Origin: Ferruginibacter paludis
GTDB taxonomy: Bacteria; Bacteroidota; Bacteroidia; Chitinophagales; Chitinophagaceae
Direction: 5' to 3'
Assembly: GCF_030409685.1 (NCBI RefSeq)
Contig: NZ_JAUFQJ010000004.1
Location: 744,001 to 808,000 of the forward strand
DNA: 64,000 nucleotides
Shown: piece by piece, positions 46,289 to 55,675 of the stretch
Layout of the letters: the number at the start of each line of letters is the position of its first letter
Numbering within the stretch: position 1 is the stretch's first letter
Made by a program: the position numbers and the translations under genes
Notes under the pieces: model-generated
The model's database searches: none
What the model was told of the DNA's origin: nothing
Seen by the model: the letters and a program-made list of their open reading frames with translations, nothing else

Positions 46289-47231
46289 CAGCTTACCGCT
46301 GCAGCAACAAAAGGCAATTTTACATCGCATACATGATCACAAATGGGATGAGCACTATTCCAATCCCATGGATCTTGCCCCGGGATTTGTTGTGCTGGCA
46401 ATTTTCATTTTATTTTTTTCCATCGCAGCCATCCGCAGCAATAAAAAAACAAGCAGCGAATCGGACGATAATAATATTCTACCTGGCAATGATAACCTTT
46501 ATCCTGAAGGAGTGCAATTTGCCAACGCGGTACACACTTATCGCGGCAGCGAACTGAATTTTTCATTGCCGGAGATGAGCCGCATCTTGCAAAAACATTC
46601 GGCTTATTACAATGGGTTAAACCCATTTGATAAAGAAAAATTTATACAACGTACCCGGAAATTTATCACGCAGATATCTTTTGTAATTCATGATAAGAGC
46701 GGCTTTAAAGAAATGCCGGTACTAATCAGCGCAGCAGCCATACAACTTACTTTTGGCCTGGAAAAATTCCTGTTGCCCGACTTTGATTATATTCATATTT
46801 ACCCGGAAGAATTTATTGGCGTGCATCCAACGGTACGGGTGCTCGAAGGCAACGTTTCCGGCAATACGATTAATCTTTCCTGGAAACATTTTCTGCACGG
46901 CTTTCAGTGTCCCGACGATGGACAAAATGTAGGGCTGCATGAAATGGCACATGCCTACTATTACCAGTTTTTTGAAACAGGTCGCCAGGCGGATAAAAAT
47001 TTTGTTGCCGCGTTTCCGGCATTTAACAATTATGGCAATAAAGTTTTTCAACAGGAAGCCATTCCGGGTTTTGATTTGTATTCGGATTATGCCTTAAAAA
47101 ATTTCCAGGAATTCTGGGCAGAAAGCATTGAGATTTTTTTTGAAAAACCTGCGACATTACGGACGCATTACCCGGATTTATACAATACCATTTGTACTTT
47201 ACTGAGTCAATATCCAAACGCGAAAACCTGA
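46230..47231 (+). CDS. MtfA-type zinc-dependent peptidase (M90) with membrane anchor
   Basis: 333 residues. A membrane segment (about 51-68) is followed by the MtfA domain (about 90-325): FPEMSRILQKHSAYY-like start, HIYPEEFIG, and the zinc motif HEMAH with a distant glutamate in EFWAESIEIFF. In enterobacteria MtfA interacts with the glucose repressor Mlc; no such regulator is seen here, so the role is probably different. Start ATG at 46230 lies inside the preceding gene. Confidence 0.85.
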   Translation: MPQDTTIYWDGEGQLPPLIDSLPLQQQKAILHRIHDHKWDEHYSNPMDLAPGFVVLAIFILFFSIAAIRSNKKTSSESDDNNILPGNDNLYPEGVQFANAVHTYRGSELNFSLPEMSRILQKHSAYYNGLNPFDKEKFIQRTRKFITQISFVIHDKSGFKEMPVLISAAAIQLTFGLEKFLLPDFDYIHIYPEEFIGVHPTVRVLEGNVSGNTINLSWKHFLHGFQCPDDGQNVGLHEMAHAYYYQFFETGRQADKNFVAAFPAFNNYGNKVFQQEAIPGFDLYSDYALKNFQEFWAESIEIFFEKPATLRTHYPDLYNTICTLLSQYPNAKT

Positions 47232-47695
47232 TATTATTTATTTTGCTGGCTATTATTGTCTGGCAGTTATCTGCTACAAATATTGTTTTTAAATAAAATA
47301 TATCTACCTCTTTTTCCGGTAGTCTAATTTTTTTTGTTGCGCAGCTTATCTGGGACAGAGTGAAAAATGATATATCCCCTGGAAAAGTTTATCCCAACAT
47401 TTTTAACATTCGGAGCGTTAAAAAGGATTAATAAACGCTGTCACCACATGGTTGTTTATTGACTTATAAATGATATTGTATTCCAAAATAATATAAATTT
47501 CTTCCCACATATAAGTGGTTCTTTAGAAATAGCCGCCTTTCTTTATAAGTTAAGTGCGTTTTGCATGGCAATATAAATAATCAGAAGTCGTTGTAATAAC
47601 ATTGTTATGCCCCTCGTGTCGTTTTTCTACAAAGTATGAGACTGCCCGTGGGCGCTAACAATGTACTCAATCCGATACCTTGAAAATGAATAACT
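47232..47695. other. 464-base intergenic region
   Basis: AT-rich, with no supported gene. A small inverted repeat CTACC/GGTAG around 47307-47325, followed by TCTAATTTTTTTT, may end the MtfA unit. TACCTTGA about 15 bases before the next ATG is a weak -7 candidate. Confidence 0.4.
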
Positions 47696-49639
47696 ATGAA
47701 ACCTCTTTACTTTATTTCGCTGTGTCTTGCCACCTTTTCTGCCTCCTGCCAGATTACCACGCCCACAATAAAAGCATCGTTTGGTGTAGATGCCGACCTG
47801 AAGGCAAATTACTTTAATAATTTCGGGCAGTCTGGCAACGATGATTGGTTCAACATTAATAGTGGTTCCGGGCAATATATGATTGACACTACAGGAGCTG
47901 CAGCCATTGTGCAGGGCTATTCTACAAACCCGGCATCACGCAACCTTCCATTTTACCGCACCATGCATTTTCCCGCTTATACAATCGTAAATAACCGACT
48001 TTTAATTGATGCGGTATATACCCGGGATTATCATGGCCAGGACTCTACCATGTTTGCCTCTGGCTCCAACAAAAACGGAGACAGCCCGGCCAGTTGGTCT
48101 TGCCCGGTTTCACAGTCCATCCCCGATAAAAATGAAATACTGGATATGATGGTACATGTGCGCAGGGCAGGCCCTGATGTGACAGATTCTTTATGGATGT
48201 TTGGTGGCGTTTCAATAGAAAACACAAGTGGTAGCCGCTATGTAGATTTTGAAATGTACCAAACGGATATTTATTACGACCGTGGTCCAAGGCAATTTTT
48301 TGGCTATGGTCCGGACGCAGGTCACACATCCTGGAAATTTAATAATGCCGGCGATATCATATCTGCCGGCGATGTAATTTTTAGTGCGCAATATAATACG
48401 GGCTTAGATTCGCTTGAGGCAAGGATTTGGGTGGACAGAGCAGCATTGTCAATGGTTCCTATGGATTTTGCCTGGACAGGCAGTTTCGACGGAGCTGCTT
48501 CTGGCAGCCAATTTGGGTATGCGGGTATAAGGCCTTTAACACCGGGGGCTTTCTATACGGGTTTAACCTGCTCAGCTAATACGTGGGCAGGGCCATTTCA
48601 ATTAGTGTTGGGCGATAATTCACTTCATACCGATTATACCACCACACAGTTTATGGAGTTTTCAGTTAACCTTTCAAAAATAGGTCTTGATCCCGTTAAT
48701 CTTTTGGGAGCTCCTTCCTGCGGAATGCCCTTCCGCAGGGTACTGGTAAAAAGTCGTGCATCCAATTCATTTACCGCAGCATTGAAAGATTTTGTTGGCC
48801 CGTTTGATTTTTTCATGGCTGCCAAGGCAAATATATTTGCGGATATACCGATGTTTTGTGGTGCGCTGGGCGTAAGCAACTTAACGGTAACGAATCCTGT
48901 TGCCAATTCTGTTTACACCTGGTCTACTTTAGATGGCCATTTTTCAGGAGATACAACAGGTACCTCTGTTTTTGCAGATGCTCCGGGAACTTATTTTGTA
49001 ACACAACGTTTACAAACAGGTTGCCCCGCATATGCCAGGGATACGTTGAGCATTACTTACAGTACCAACTGTACCGTGCTGGAAACAAATATTATTTCCT
49101 TTTCGGTTACTAAAGAAAAACAGCTCGCTCAGCTAAACTGGAGCGTGGCCAACAATGCACAAATCAATTATTTCCAGGTAGAACAGAGTTGGGATGGCAT
49201 CCATTTTCAACTTGCAGGCAATCCTCAGAAAGCAACTGCTGCGGAAGCAGCCGCGGCCTATAACAGCACCAGCAAAATACCTTTATCAACCGCTCCGTCT
49301 ATTTATTACCGACTTAAGATAGTTGGTAAAGATGGCAAGGGATCTTATAGCAAAATCGTTCAACTGCAGGCAGATGAAATTGGTTCTTCAATGGAGATCG
49401 CTCCAAATCCTGCTAAAAACAAGGTACAGATTACCTTGTTTTCATCAAAGGAAGAAACTGTGCAACTATTGCTATTTGATTTTACAGGTAAATTGCTCCA
49501 GTCAACTGAAAGACAAATCAAATCCGGCACCTCTGTCTTACATGTAAACGAACTCGAAAAATTTGAGCCTGGCGTTTATGCCGTTAAAGCAACTATTGGA
49601 AAAAAAGTTTTTGTAAAGCAGTTTGTACTTACCAGATAA
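47696..49639 (+). CDS. Secreted T9SS substrate with C-terminal sorting domain
   Basis: 647 residues: a signal peptide (about 1-18), a large beta-rich region of unknown function (about 25-385), a PKD-like segment (about 390-460) and a type A sorting domain at the C-terminus (about 565-647: MEIAPNPAKNKVQITL, LLLFDFTGKLL, GVYAVKATIGKKVFVKQFVL). The last element directs export through the outer membrane by the type IX system and attachment to the surface. The N-terminal region is not recognised. Confidence 0.8.
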   Translation: MKPLYFISLCLATFSASCQITTPTIKASFGVDADLKANYFNNFGQSGNDDWFNINSGSGQYMIDTTGAAAIVQGYSTNPASRNLPFYRTMHFPAYTIVNNRLLIDAVYTRDYHGQDSTMFASGSNKNGDSPASWSCPVSQSIPDKNEILDMMVHVRRAGPDVTDSLWMFGGVSIENTSGSRYVDFEMYQTDIYYDRGPRQFFGYGPDAGHTSWKFNNAGDIISAGDVIFSAQYNTGLDSLEARIWVDRAALSMVPMDFAWTGSFDGAASGSQFGYAGIRPLTPGAFYTGLTCSANTWAGPFQLVLGDNSLHTDYTTTQFMEFSVNLSKIGLDPVNLLGAPSCGMPFRRVLVKSRASNSFTAALKDFVGPFDFFMAAKANIFADIPMFCGALGVSNLTVTNPVANSVYTWSTLDGHFSGDTTGTSVFADAPGTYFVTQRLQTGCPAYARDTLSITYSTNCTVLETNIISFSVTKEKQLAQLNWSVANNAQINYFQVEQSWDGIHFQLAGNPQKATAAEAAAAYNSTSKIPLSTAPSIYYRLKIVGKDGKGSYSKIVQLQADEIGSSMEIAPNPAKNKVQITLFSSKEETVQLLLFDFTGKLLQSTERQIKSGTSVLHVNELEKFEPGVYAVKATIGKKVFVKQFVLTR

Positions 49640-49744
49640 CCCGGGCCATCCACTGTCCGCATAATATTTTGGATTTATTATAATTATTATAATCTACATT
49701 CAATAAAGTTGACATATTAGCGTTTACCCAATAAATAACTGTTT

Positions 49745-50272
49745 ATGAAATGTAAGTTGATTGCACTAGCCCTCACATTTGCCTCAGGGTCACACTGCTT
49801 TGGCCAGTCTGCACTACAGCAGGTAATCAATACATCAGGCGGATCTTACCAACAAGGTCATTTTAGTATCGATTGGAGTATTGGAGAATTGGCAGCTGTA
49901 AATACCATGCAATCTGCTGATATGTTGTACAACCTCACCAACGGGTTTTTGCAAACCATTACTGACCCGCCTAATGTGGTAATCGCCAATACCGAGTTAA
50001 AGCAGGAAGAAGTGCGGATACTGCCCAACCCTACCCGTGATATATTGGAAGTAGATTTAAAAACAAATCAAACAGGTTCTGTTACCATGCAATTGTATGA
50101 TATACTCGGCCAGCCCCTTGTTAAAAGATCGTTCTATATGTATGGGTATGCGCAACTTCAAAAAATCAATATGTCTGCCTTCAGGCCAGGTAACTACATA
50201 CTTAAAATCACACTGCAATTATACCAGGGATCAGAGTTAAGAAGTGGCTCTTTTAAAATCGTTAAATTATAA
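49745..50272 (+). CDS. Small secreted T9SS substrate
   Basis: 175 residues: a signal peptide (about 1-20, ending CFGQ), a conserved SIDWSIGELAAVNTM-type segment found in many short Bacteroidota surface proteins, and a type A sorting domain (about 95-175: VRILPNPTRDILEVDL, MQLYDILGQPLV, PGNYILKITL). It precedes the repeat protein by only 5 bases, which suggests joint expression. Confidence 0.8.
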   Translation: MKCKLIALALTFASGSHCFGQSALQQVINTSGGSYQQGHFSIDWSIGELAAVNTMQSADMLYNLTNGFLQTITDPPNVVIANTELKQEEVRILPNPTRDILEVDLKTNQTGSVTMQLYDILGQPLVKRSFYMYGYAQLQKINMSAFRPGNYILKITLQLYQGSELRSGSFKIVKL

Positions 50273-50277
50273 CACTA

Positions 50278-53200
50278 ATGTCCAATTCAAATCCAATTAT
50301 GAAATTACTCTTCACATTACTCAGTACTTTGTTGTTATCAGCAGGGCTGTTGGCACAGGCACCCGGCCAGATCAATTACCAGGGGGTAGCCCGAAATTCT
50401 TTTGGCATTGTATTGCCTGACCAGTCTATATCTGTAAGACTGAATATTCATGACGGTAGCGCAAGCGGCCCGACTGTATATACTGAAACCCGGACGGTTA
50501 AGACAAACACTTTTGGTATGTTCACCATCGGTATTGGGGGTACAGGAGCCACCAGCAACAGTGGTACACTTGCAGCTGTAAACTGGGCCGGTGGCGGTGA
50601 TAAATACCTGGAAGTGGAAATGGATCAAAAAGGTGGCAGTTCTTTTGTAAAAATGGGTTCTGCCCAATTGCTTAGCGTGCCCTATTCATTTTATGCAGCC
50701 AGTGCATTACCGGTAGGCCAGGCGGGCGGAAGTTTAACGGGCAACTATCCTAATCCTTCGGTTGCTGCAAATGCCATTACTGCTGCGCAGATAAAAGACA
50801 GTAGTATTTCCGGCGTTAAACTGGCCAGTGGCGTTTTGCCAACTTCTTTACCTCCATCAGGTAATGCAGGAGGCGATCTTAACGGAGCTTATCCAAACCC
50901 GGTTATTACTGCAAATGCGGTTACTAACGGTAAAATTGCAGACGGTGCGGTGGGTACAAGCAAAATTGCTGACAGTTCAGTAACGGGAGCCAAATTAGCA
51001 GCGGGTACATTACCATCAACCTTGCCTCCATCGGGTAGTGCAGGCGGTGATCTTAGCGGAACATATCCTAATCCCGTTGTAAATGCAAATTCAATTACAA
51101 CAAGTAAAATAGCTGACGGTGCGGTGAGTTTAACCAAACTGGCACCAGGTGTTTTGCCTACTACTTTACCTCCATCAGGAACTGCAGCGGGTGATCTTAC
51201 AGGAAGTTATCCTGCACCAACCATTGCAGCAGGTGCGGTGGGTACAACAAAAATTGCAGACGGATCTGTTACTGCTGCTAAATTAGCTCCAGGTGCTATT
51301 CCTGCAGCGTTGCCTCCAACAGGCAATGCGGGAGGTGATCTCAGCGGAACATATCCCAACCCGGTGATAAACACTGACGCTGTTACAACAACTAAAATTG
51401 CAGACGGATCTGTTACTGCTGCTAAATTGGCTGCCGGTACCATTCCAGCATCTTTGCCTCCAACGGGCAATGCGGGGGGTGATCTTAGCGGAACATATCC
51501 CAACCCGGTGATAAACACCGACGCTGTTACAACAACTAAAATTGCAGACGGATCTGTTACTGCCGCTAAATTAGCTCCAGGTGCTGTTCCTGCAACATTA
51601 CCTCCAACAGGCAATGCGGGGGGTGATCTTAGCGGAACATATCCCAACCCGGTAATCAATGCGGATGCCATCACAAATAATAAAATTGCAGACGGTGCTG
51701 TTGGCTTATCAAAACTGGCAGCAGGCGTTTTACCAACCACTTTACCTCCTTCCGGAACTGCAGGCGGTGATCTTACAGGTACCTATCCTGCTCCAACAAT
51801 TGCAGCAGGTGCTGTTGGCACAACTAAAATTGCAGATGGATCAATTACTGCCGCTAAATTAGCAAGCGGTATTTTTCCGCTGACACTGCCTCCCTCAGGG
51901 ACTGCAGGCGGCGATCTTAGCGGTACCTATCCCAATCCGGTAATAAATGCGGATGCTGTCACCAGCACTAAAATTGCTGATGGTGCAATTACCTTAACCA
52001 AACTGGCAGCGGGTGTTTTGCCGGCCAGCTTACCTCCAAATGGTGCAGCCGGCGGAGATCTTAGCGGGACCTACCCTAACCCGGCCGTAATAAAATTACA
52101 GGGAAATACCATCAGCAATACTGCTCCAGCATTAGGTCAGGTATTAAAATATGACGGAACATCATGGGCGCCGGGAGCAGATGACGCGGGTGCATTTACC
52201 TTACCATACAGCTTTACCGGAAGCAATGCTGCTAATTTATTTTCTGTTACCAACAGTGGTTCAGCAACTGCGCTGGAAGGTGTAAACAGTTCGGCCGCAC
52301 CTAAAGTGATCGGAATACTTGGTAAAATCAGCGCTACTGCTGCGGGCGATTCGTCAGCGGGCGTTCGCGGTATTACCTATAGCACCAATGCAAAAAGCAT
52401 GGGTATCTGGGGATCGCACGGTGGCAGTGGCAAAGGTGTATATGGCACGTCCAAATCCGGAGAGGGTGTGAATGGCCAGGCCAGTTCAGGAATCGGTGTT
52501 TACGCATCCAGCAATTCCGGAACAGGTCTTTTTGCTACCAGCACTAATGGAACCGCAGCCCAGTTTGATATTTCAAATTCATCCAGCTCAAGCGATGCTT
52601 TGTTTTTAACAAACCAGGGATATGGCAATGGTCTCACCACTGTGGCCACTTTCGGTAATGGTATGCTCGGCATTGCAAATGACGCGGGAGGCCTTGCCTT
52701 AATGGGTATTAACAATAGCAGCGGTGACGCTATTCTGGGTTATACAGTTAGTGACTTTGGCAGCGGTGTAATTGGAAGAAATGATGGTAAATATGCGGGC
52801 GTGAAAGGAATTAACAGTGCAGATAACGGCGTAGCAATACTGGCACTTGCAAATAGCAACGGTACCGCCAACGGAACTGCACTGGTAGCGGAACTGGAAG
52901 GAAACCAAACCGGAAACACAGCAGTATTTGTTGCCGATGGAGCCAACGTTGCCCGCATAGATGAAACCGGTAAAGGTTTCTTTAACGGAGGTACGCAGGT
53001 AGGTGGCGCCGATGTGGCCGAATATTTCGATATAGAAGGCAACATCAATCAGTACGAGCCGGGTGATGTATTGGTGATTTCGCAGCAAACAGACCGTACT
53101 GTTGAAAAATCAACTACACCTTATTCCAATCTTATTTCAGGCGTATATGCAACCAAACCGGGATTGTCATTAACAGAAAAAAATGCGGAAAAAAACAGCT

Positions 53201-53427
53201 TAAAAAATATGGTACCAATGGGCGTAATTGGTGTACTGCCAACCAAGGTTTGCCTGGAAGGCGGCCGTATTAAAAGAGGAGACTTTATTGTAACGTCAAG
53301 CCTTGCCGGAGTTGCTATGAAAGGTGATCCTGAAAAAGTAAAAGTAGGGCAGGTTTTAGGAAAAGCACTACAGGATTTCAATAGTAATAGTGTTGGCAGT
53401 ATCAATGTTTTGGTAAGTGTAAAATAA
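50278..53427 (+). CDS. Large secreted protein with 48-residue GGDLSGTYPNP repeats
   Basis: 1049 residues from ATG at 50278; an ATG seven codons later (50299) would start directly at the signal peptide and is equally likely. After the signal sequence comes a beta-rich head (about 25-140), then about nine repeats of a 48-residue unit (about 145-610), each with PPxGxAGGDLSGTYPNPxI and KIADGxVxxxKLAxGxxP. A glycine/serine-rich domain and a C-terminal YFDIEGNIN...GDVLVI...DFIVTSS domain follow. Such repeats occur in Bacteroidota surface proteins and resemble phage tail-fibre-like proteins. No sorting domain is visible at the end, so export may rely on the neighbouring genes. Function unknown. Confidence 0.75.
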   Translation: MSNSNPIMKLLFTLLSTLLLSAGLLAQAPGQINYQGVARNSFGIVLPDQSISVRLNIHDGSASGPTVYTETRTVKTNTFGMFTIGIGGTGATSNSGTLAAVNWAGGGDKYLEVEMDQKGGSSFVKMGSAQLLSVPYSFYAASALPVGQAGGSLTGNYPNPSVAANAITAAQIKDSSISGVKLASGVLPTSLPPSGNAGGDLNGAYPNPVITANAVTNGKIADGAVGTSKIADSSVTGAKLAAGTLPSTLPPSGSAGGDLSGTYPNPVVNANSITTSKIADGAVSLTKLAPGVLPTTLPPSGTAAGDLTGSYPAPTIAAGAVGTTKIADGSVTAAKLAPGAIPAALPPTGNAGGDLSGTYPNPVINTDAVTTTKIADGSVTAAKLAAGTIPASLPPTGNAGGDLSGTYPNPVINTDAVTTTKIADGSVTAAKLAPGAVPATLPPTGNAGGDLSGTYPNPVINADAITNNKIADGAVGLSKLAAGVLPTTLPPSGTAGGDLTGTYPAPTIAAGAVGTTKIADGSITAAKLASGIFPLTLPPSGTAGGDLSGTYPNPVINADAVTSTKIADGAITLTKLAAGVLPASLPPNGAAGGDLSGTYPNPAVIKLQGNTISNTAPALGQVLKYDGTSWAPGADDAGAFTLPYSFTGSNAANLFSVTNSGSATALEGVNSSAAPKVIGILGKISATAAGDSSAGVRGITYSTNAKSMGIWGSHGGSGKGVYGTSKSGEGVNGQASSGIGVYASSNSGTGLFATSTNGTAAQFDISNSSSSSDALFLTNQGYGNGLTTVATFGNGMLGIANDAGGLALMGINNSSGDAILGYTVSDFGSGVIGRNDGKYAGVKGINSADNGVAILALANSNGTANGTALVAELEGNQTGNTAVFVADGANVARIDETGKGFFNGGTQVGGADVAEYFDIEGNINQYEPGDVLVISQQTDRTVEKSTTPYSNLISGVYATKPGLSLTEKNAEKNSLKNMVPMGVIGVLPTKVCLEGGRIKRGDFIVTSSLAGVAMKGDPEKVKVGQVLGKALQDFNSNSVGSINVLVSVK
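50710..52105 (+). repeat. 144-bp tandem repeats in the gene at 50278
   Basis: About nine units of 144 bp plus a partial one; one early unit is longer by 30 bases. Units around 51310-51650 are almost identical in DNA sequence, others are more diverged. The minus-strand open frames in this stretch are shadows of the repeat. Confidence 0.9.
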
Positions 53428-53433
53428 TTTAAG

Positions 53434-53805
53434 ATGAAAAGAAACAAATCTGTTTGTATAGTAGCGGTATTGGTTGTTTGGGCTAACTGCAGTTTCGCAC
53501 AAAAAAGACTGGCGAGCGATAAACCCATCCAGTCTTTCTACTCTCAGAAAGTCCAGGCCGCATTAGATAAAAAGCAAACCGCACCAGGTGCCGCAGCTTT
53601 GGCAAAACCAGGGTTGACGAGCCAAAAATCCTCCCGGGAGCTGTCGATGATGTCACAAAAAAGCAATATCCGTTCTGAGGCTCATCCGAATAACAATCTG
53701 AGCCCCGAACAGAAGCGAAAACTATTGCCCAGCAATACAATAACAATGGCACAATTCAGCAGTCAATCGCTGAACAAAAGAAATAAGAACGGAAGTCAGT
53801 ACTAA
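53434..53805 (+). CDS. Small secreted protein of unknown function
   Basis: 123 residues: a signal peptide (about 1-22, ending SFAQ) and a polar, lysine/serine/glutamine-rich body with no recognised domain. It starts 6 bases after the repeat protein and is followed by a terminator, so it is the last gene of this secreted-protein unit. Confidence 0.6.
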   Translation: MKRNKSVCIVAVLVVWANCSFAQKRLASDKPIQSFYSQKVQAALDKKQTAPGAAALAKPGLTSQKSSRELSMMSQKSNIRSEAHPNNNLSPEQKRKLLPSNTITMAQFSSQSLNKRNKNGSQY

Positions 53806-53823
53806 ATACTTTATTTATTGTGA

Positions 53824-53857
53824 GGGTTTCAATGTAAAATATTGAGGCCCTTTTTTT
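53824..53857 (+). terminator. Terminator of the secreted-protein unit
   Basis: GGGTTTCAAT pairs with ATTGAGGCCC (two G-U pairs) around a 7-base loop and is followed by seven T. It lies 18 bases after the stop at 53805. Confidence 0.85.
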
Positions 53858-53943
53858 ATCAGTGGCACTTGCTCAACATGCTCACTTCGCTCCCCTATTT
53901 GGTGGCTTTTATAATTTCATCAGCACAATACTCGAAACATTTT

Positions 53944-53974
53944 ACATCACAAATCCTAAAATGATTTGTGATGT
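53944..53974. repeat. Perfect 12-bp inverted repeat
   Basis: ACATCACAAATC and GATTTGTGATGT with loop CTAAAAT, lying between two terminators and in no gene. No T tract follows on either strand. Confidence 0.8.
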
Positions 53975-53997
53975 GGTTCTACAGCATCAATAAAATA

Positions 53998-54021
53998 GCC
54001 GTCCCTCACTAAAGAGACGGC
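53998..54021 (-). terminator. Terminator of the DUF4382 gene
   Basis: 9-bp stem GCCGTCTCT/AGGGACGGC (one G-U pair) with loop TTAGTG on the minus strand, 24 bases past the stop at 54046. On the plus strand it is followed by seven T, so it works best as a bidirectional terminator. Confidence 0.8.
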
Positions 54022-54045
54022 CATTTTTTTAGTTAACCAGGTAGC

Positions 54046-54855
54046 TCAATGTTGCAATTGAACCGAATCAACTATGGTCGTTTGTCCTAACACAACCAAT
54101 GCATTTTTTTGTACCGTTTTATAAGTAGTGTCTGTAGGTATAAAAGACAACGTATAATCACCCGCCGGAACATCTTTCAGTAAGTACCCTCCGCTGGATG
54201 GATTGGTAAAGGCGGAAGCAATCGTATCAGTCCCACGAATGGCGATCACTGATGTTACCACCGAATCCGGAAGTACTGCTCCGCTGATATTGCCGCCTGA
54301 CGGAACAAAAGACAGTACCCGAAGTACCGGCTTTAAAATAACATTGCTGCTGTTGCCGGCAAATACAATGGAGCGTGCCACATCAAAATCCAGTGCCAGC
54401 CGGTATAACACGCCTCCTGTTACATCCTGGTGCAACTGCACCTTTAACCCCGACTGCTGTGCACTCGGGGTTTTCAACATAATCTTATCACCCGCAGGAG
54501 TAACGATATAATTATTATCGCCCAGTATAAGCCGGATCTGGCTGATTGTGCCAGCTGGAATCAATGCGTCGGCCAGCAAGGTATCCTTGCCTCCCGTTAA
54601 TTCAAGCAAGTTGTATACCCCTGCATGTACGCCATCCAGTATCACCGGACGGGCACTGTCACCAACAATTATTTCCACCTGCTTTATATCAACCCATACT
54701 TCCTTAATACCCACTGGAGGGTTATCAGATAGTGTTAGTTGTAAGCGGGGTTGGTCGCTGGAATTATTGCTGTTTTTACTACACGAAAAAATAAGTACGG
54801 AAGTGATAAACAGTACCGTAAAAAACATAAGCGTTCTTGTGAATGAAGTTTTCAT
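54046..54855 (-). CDS. DUF4382 lipoprotein with carboxypeptidase-regulatory-like domain
   Basis: 269 residues. A lipobox (IFSC) near residue 25 indicates lipid anchoring. A DUF4382 domain follows (about 35-185: LTLSDNPPVGIKEVWVDIKQVEI, GTISQIRLILGDNNYI), then a short carboxypeptidase-regulatory-like beta domain (about 190-265: ISGAVLPDSVVTSVIA, YLLKDVPAGDYTLSF). Function unknown; many Bacteroidota carry several. ATG at 54855 is chosen because it places the lipobox correctly; the frame is open 28 codons upstream. Confidence 0.82.
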   Translation of the reverse strand: MKTSFTRTLMFFTVLFITSVLIFSCSKNSNNSSDQPRLQLTLSDNPPVGIKEVWVDIKQVEIIVGDSARPVILDGVHAGVYNLLELTGGKDTLLADALIPAGTISQIRLILGDNNYIVTPAGDKIMLKTPSAQQSGLKVQLHQDVTGGVLYRLALDFDVARSIVFAGNSSNVILKPVLRVLSFVPSGGNISGAVLPDSVVTSVIAIRGTDTIASAFTNPSSGGYLLKDVPAGDYTLSFIPTDTTYKTVQKNALVVLGQTTIVDSVQLQH

Positions 54856-55122
54856 AAATGAGTGTTTAAGAGGTTTATTTGCGACAGTAAGACAAATTCT
54901 ATTCCATGTTTTATTTCTTAATGTATGTAAAATTTTCATCGTATAGCTCTCCTGCCTTTAGAACGCATTAAATTAATTAACCTGCCACTTATCATTACAT
55001 ACATTGTCCAAAACACGACACAGACGTTAGTTTTAGATGGTAAGCAGAAGAAAATAGTTACCTGTTACAATTAAACATTGCGCTAACTTTATTTGGTTTT
55101 TCAGTTAACTACCAAAGGCATT

Positions 55123-55611
55123 ATGAAGCTTTCGATAACCACAGCACTTATTTTTATCATTACACTATTTTCCTGCCGGCAGTCGGGCAATAACCTGGCG
55201 TTGCAACAAAAAGTGGATAGCCTGCAACACCAGTTGGCAGCAACTTATAAACCTGGATTTGGTGAATTTATGTCGGGCATACAAGTGCATCATGCCAAGC
55301 TTTGGTTTGCCGGCAAAAACCAAAACTGGAAGTTGGCCGACTTTGAAATTAAGGAAATAGAGGAAGCGCTGGCCGGCATTCAGCAATATTGTACTGACAG
55401 GCCAGAATCGAAAAGTATAGGGATGTTGGATGGGGCAATTGATAGTTTAAACAGGGCCATAGAGCAAAAAAATATGGCACAATTTAAAAGCGGTTATTTA
55501 TTGCTTACAGCAACCTGCAATAACTGTCACCGCAGCACTGCGCATGAATTTAATGTGATTACAATACCGGTGAACCCACCTTTTACCAACCAGGATTTTA
55601 AAGCACCATAA
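55123..55611 (+). CDS. Lipoprotein with a CxxCH motif (possible c-type heme site)
   Basis: 162 residues. A lipobox ending at C18 (LFSC) is followed by a short coiled coil (about 25-40) and a helical domain with one CNNCH motif (C132-C135-H136). This is the heme-attachment signature of c-type cytochromes; a distal ligand cannot be assigned. Cytochrome c' -like four-helix folds have the motif near the C-terminus, as here. ATG at 55123 is preferred over a TTG ten codons earlier. Confidence 0.65.
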   Translation: MKLSITTALIFIITLFSCRQSGNNLALQQKVDSLQHQLAATYKPGFGEFMSGIQVHHAKLWFAGKNQNWKLADFEIKEIEEALAGIQQYCTDRPESKSIGMLDGAIDSLNRAIEQKNMAQFKSGYLLLTATCNNCHRSTAHEFNVITIPVNPPFTNQDFKAP

Positions 55612-55675
55612 CCATCCCGCATTGGTATTTTACAGGAACATAGCATGAACGCATACACACAATTTTAAACCAGTT

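Noticed and set aside
50889..51740. Long minus-strand open frames (82 and 177 codons) in the repeat gene
   Set aside because: They mirror the 144-bp repeats of the plus-strand gene and have no start signals or domains.
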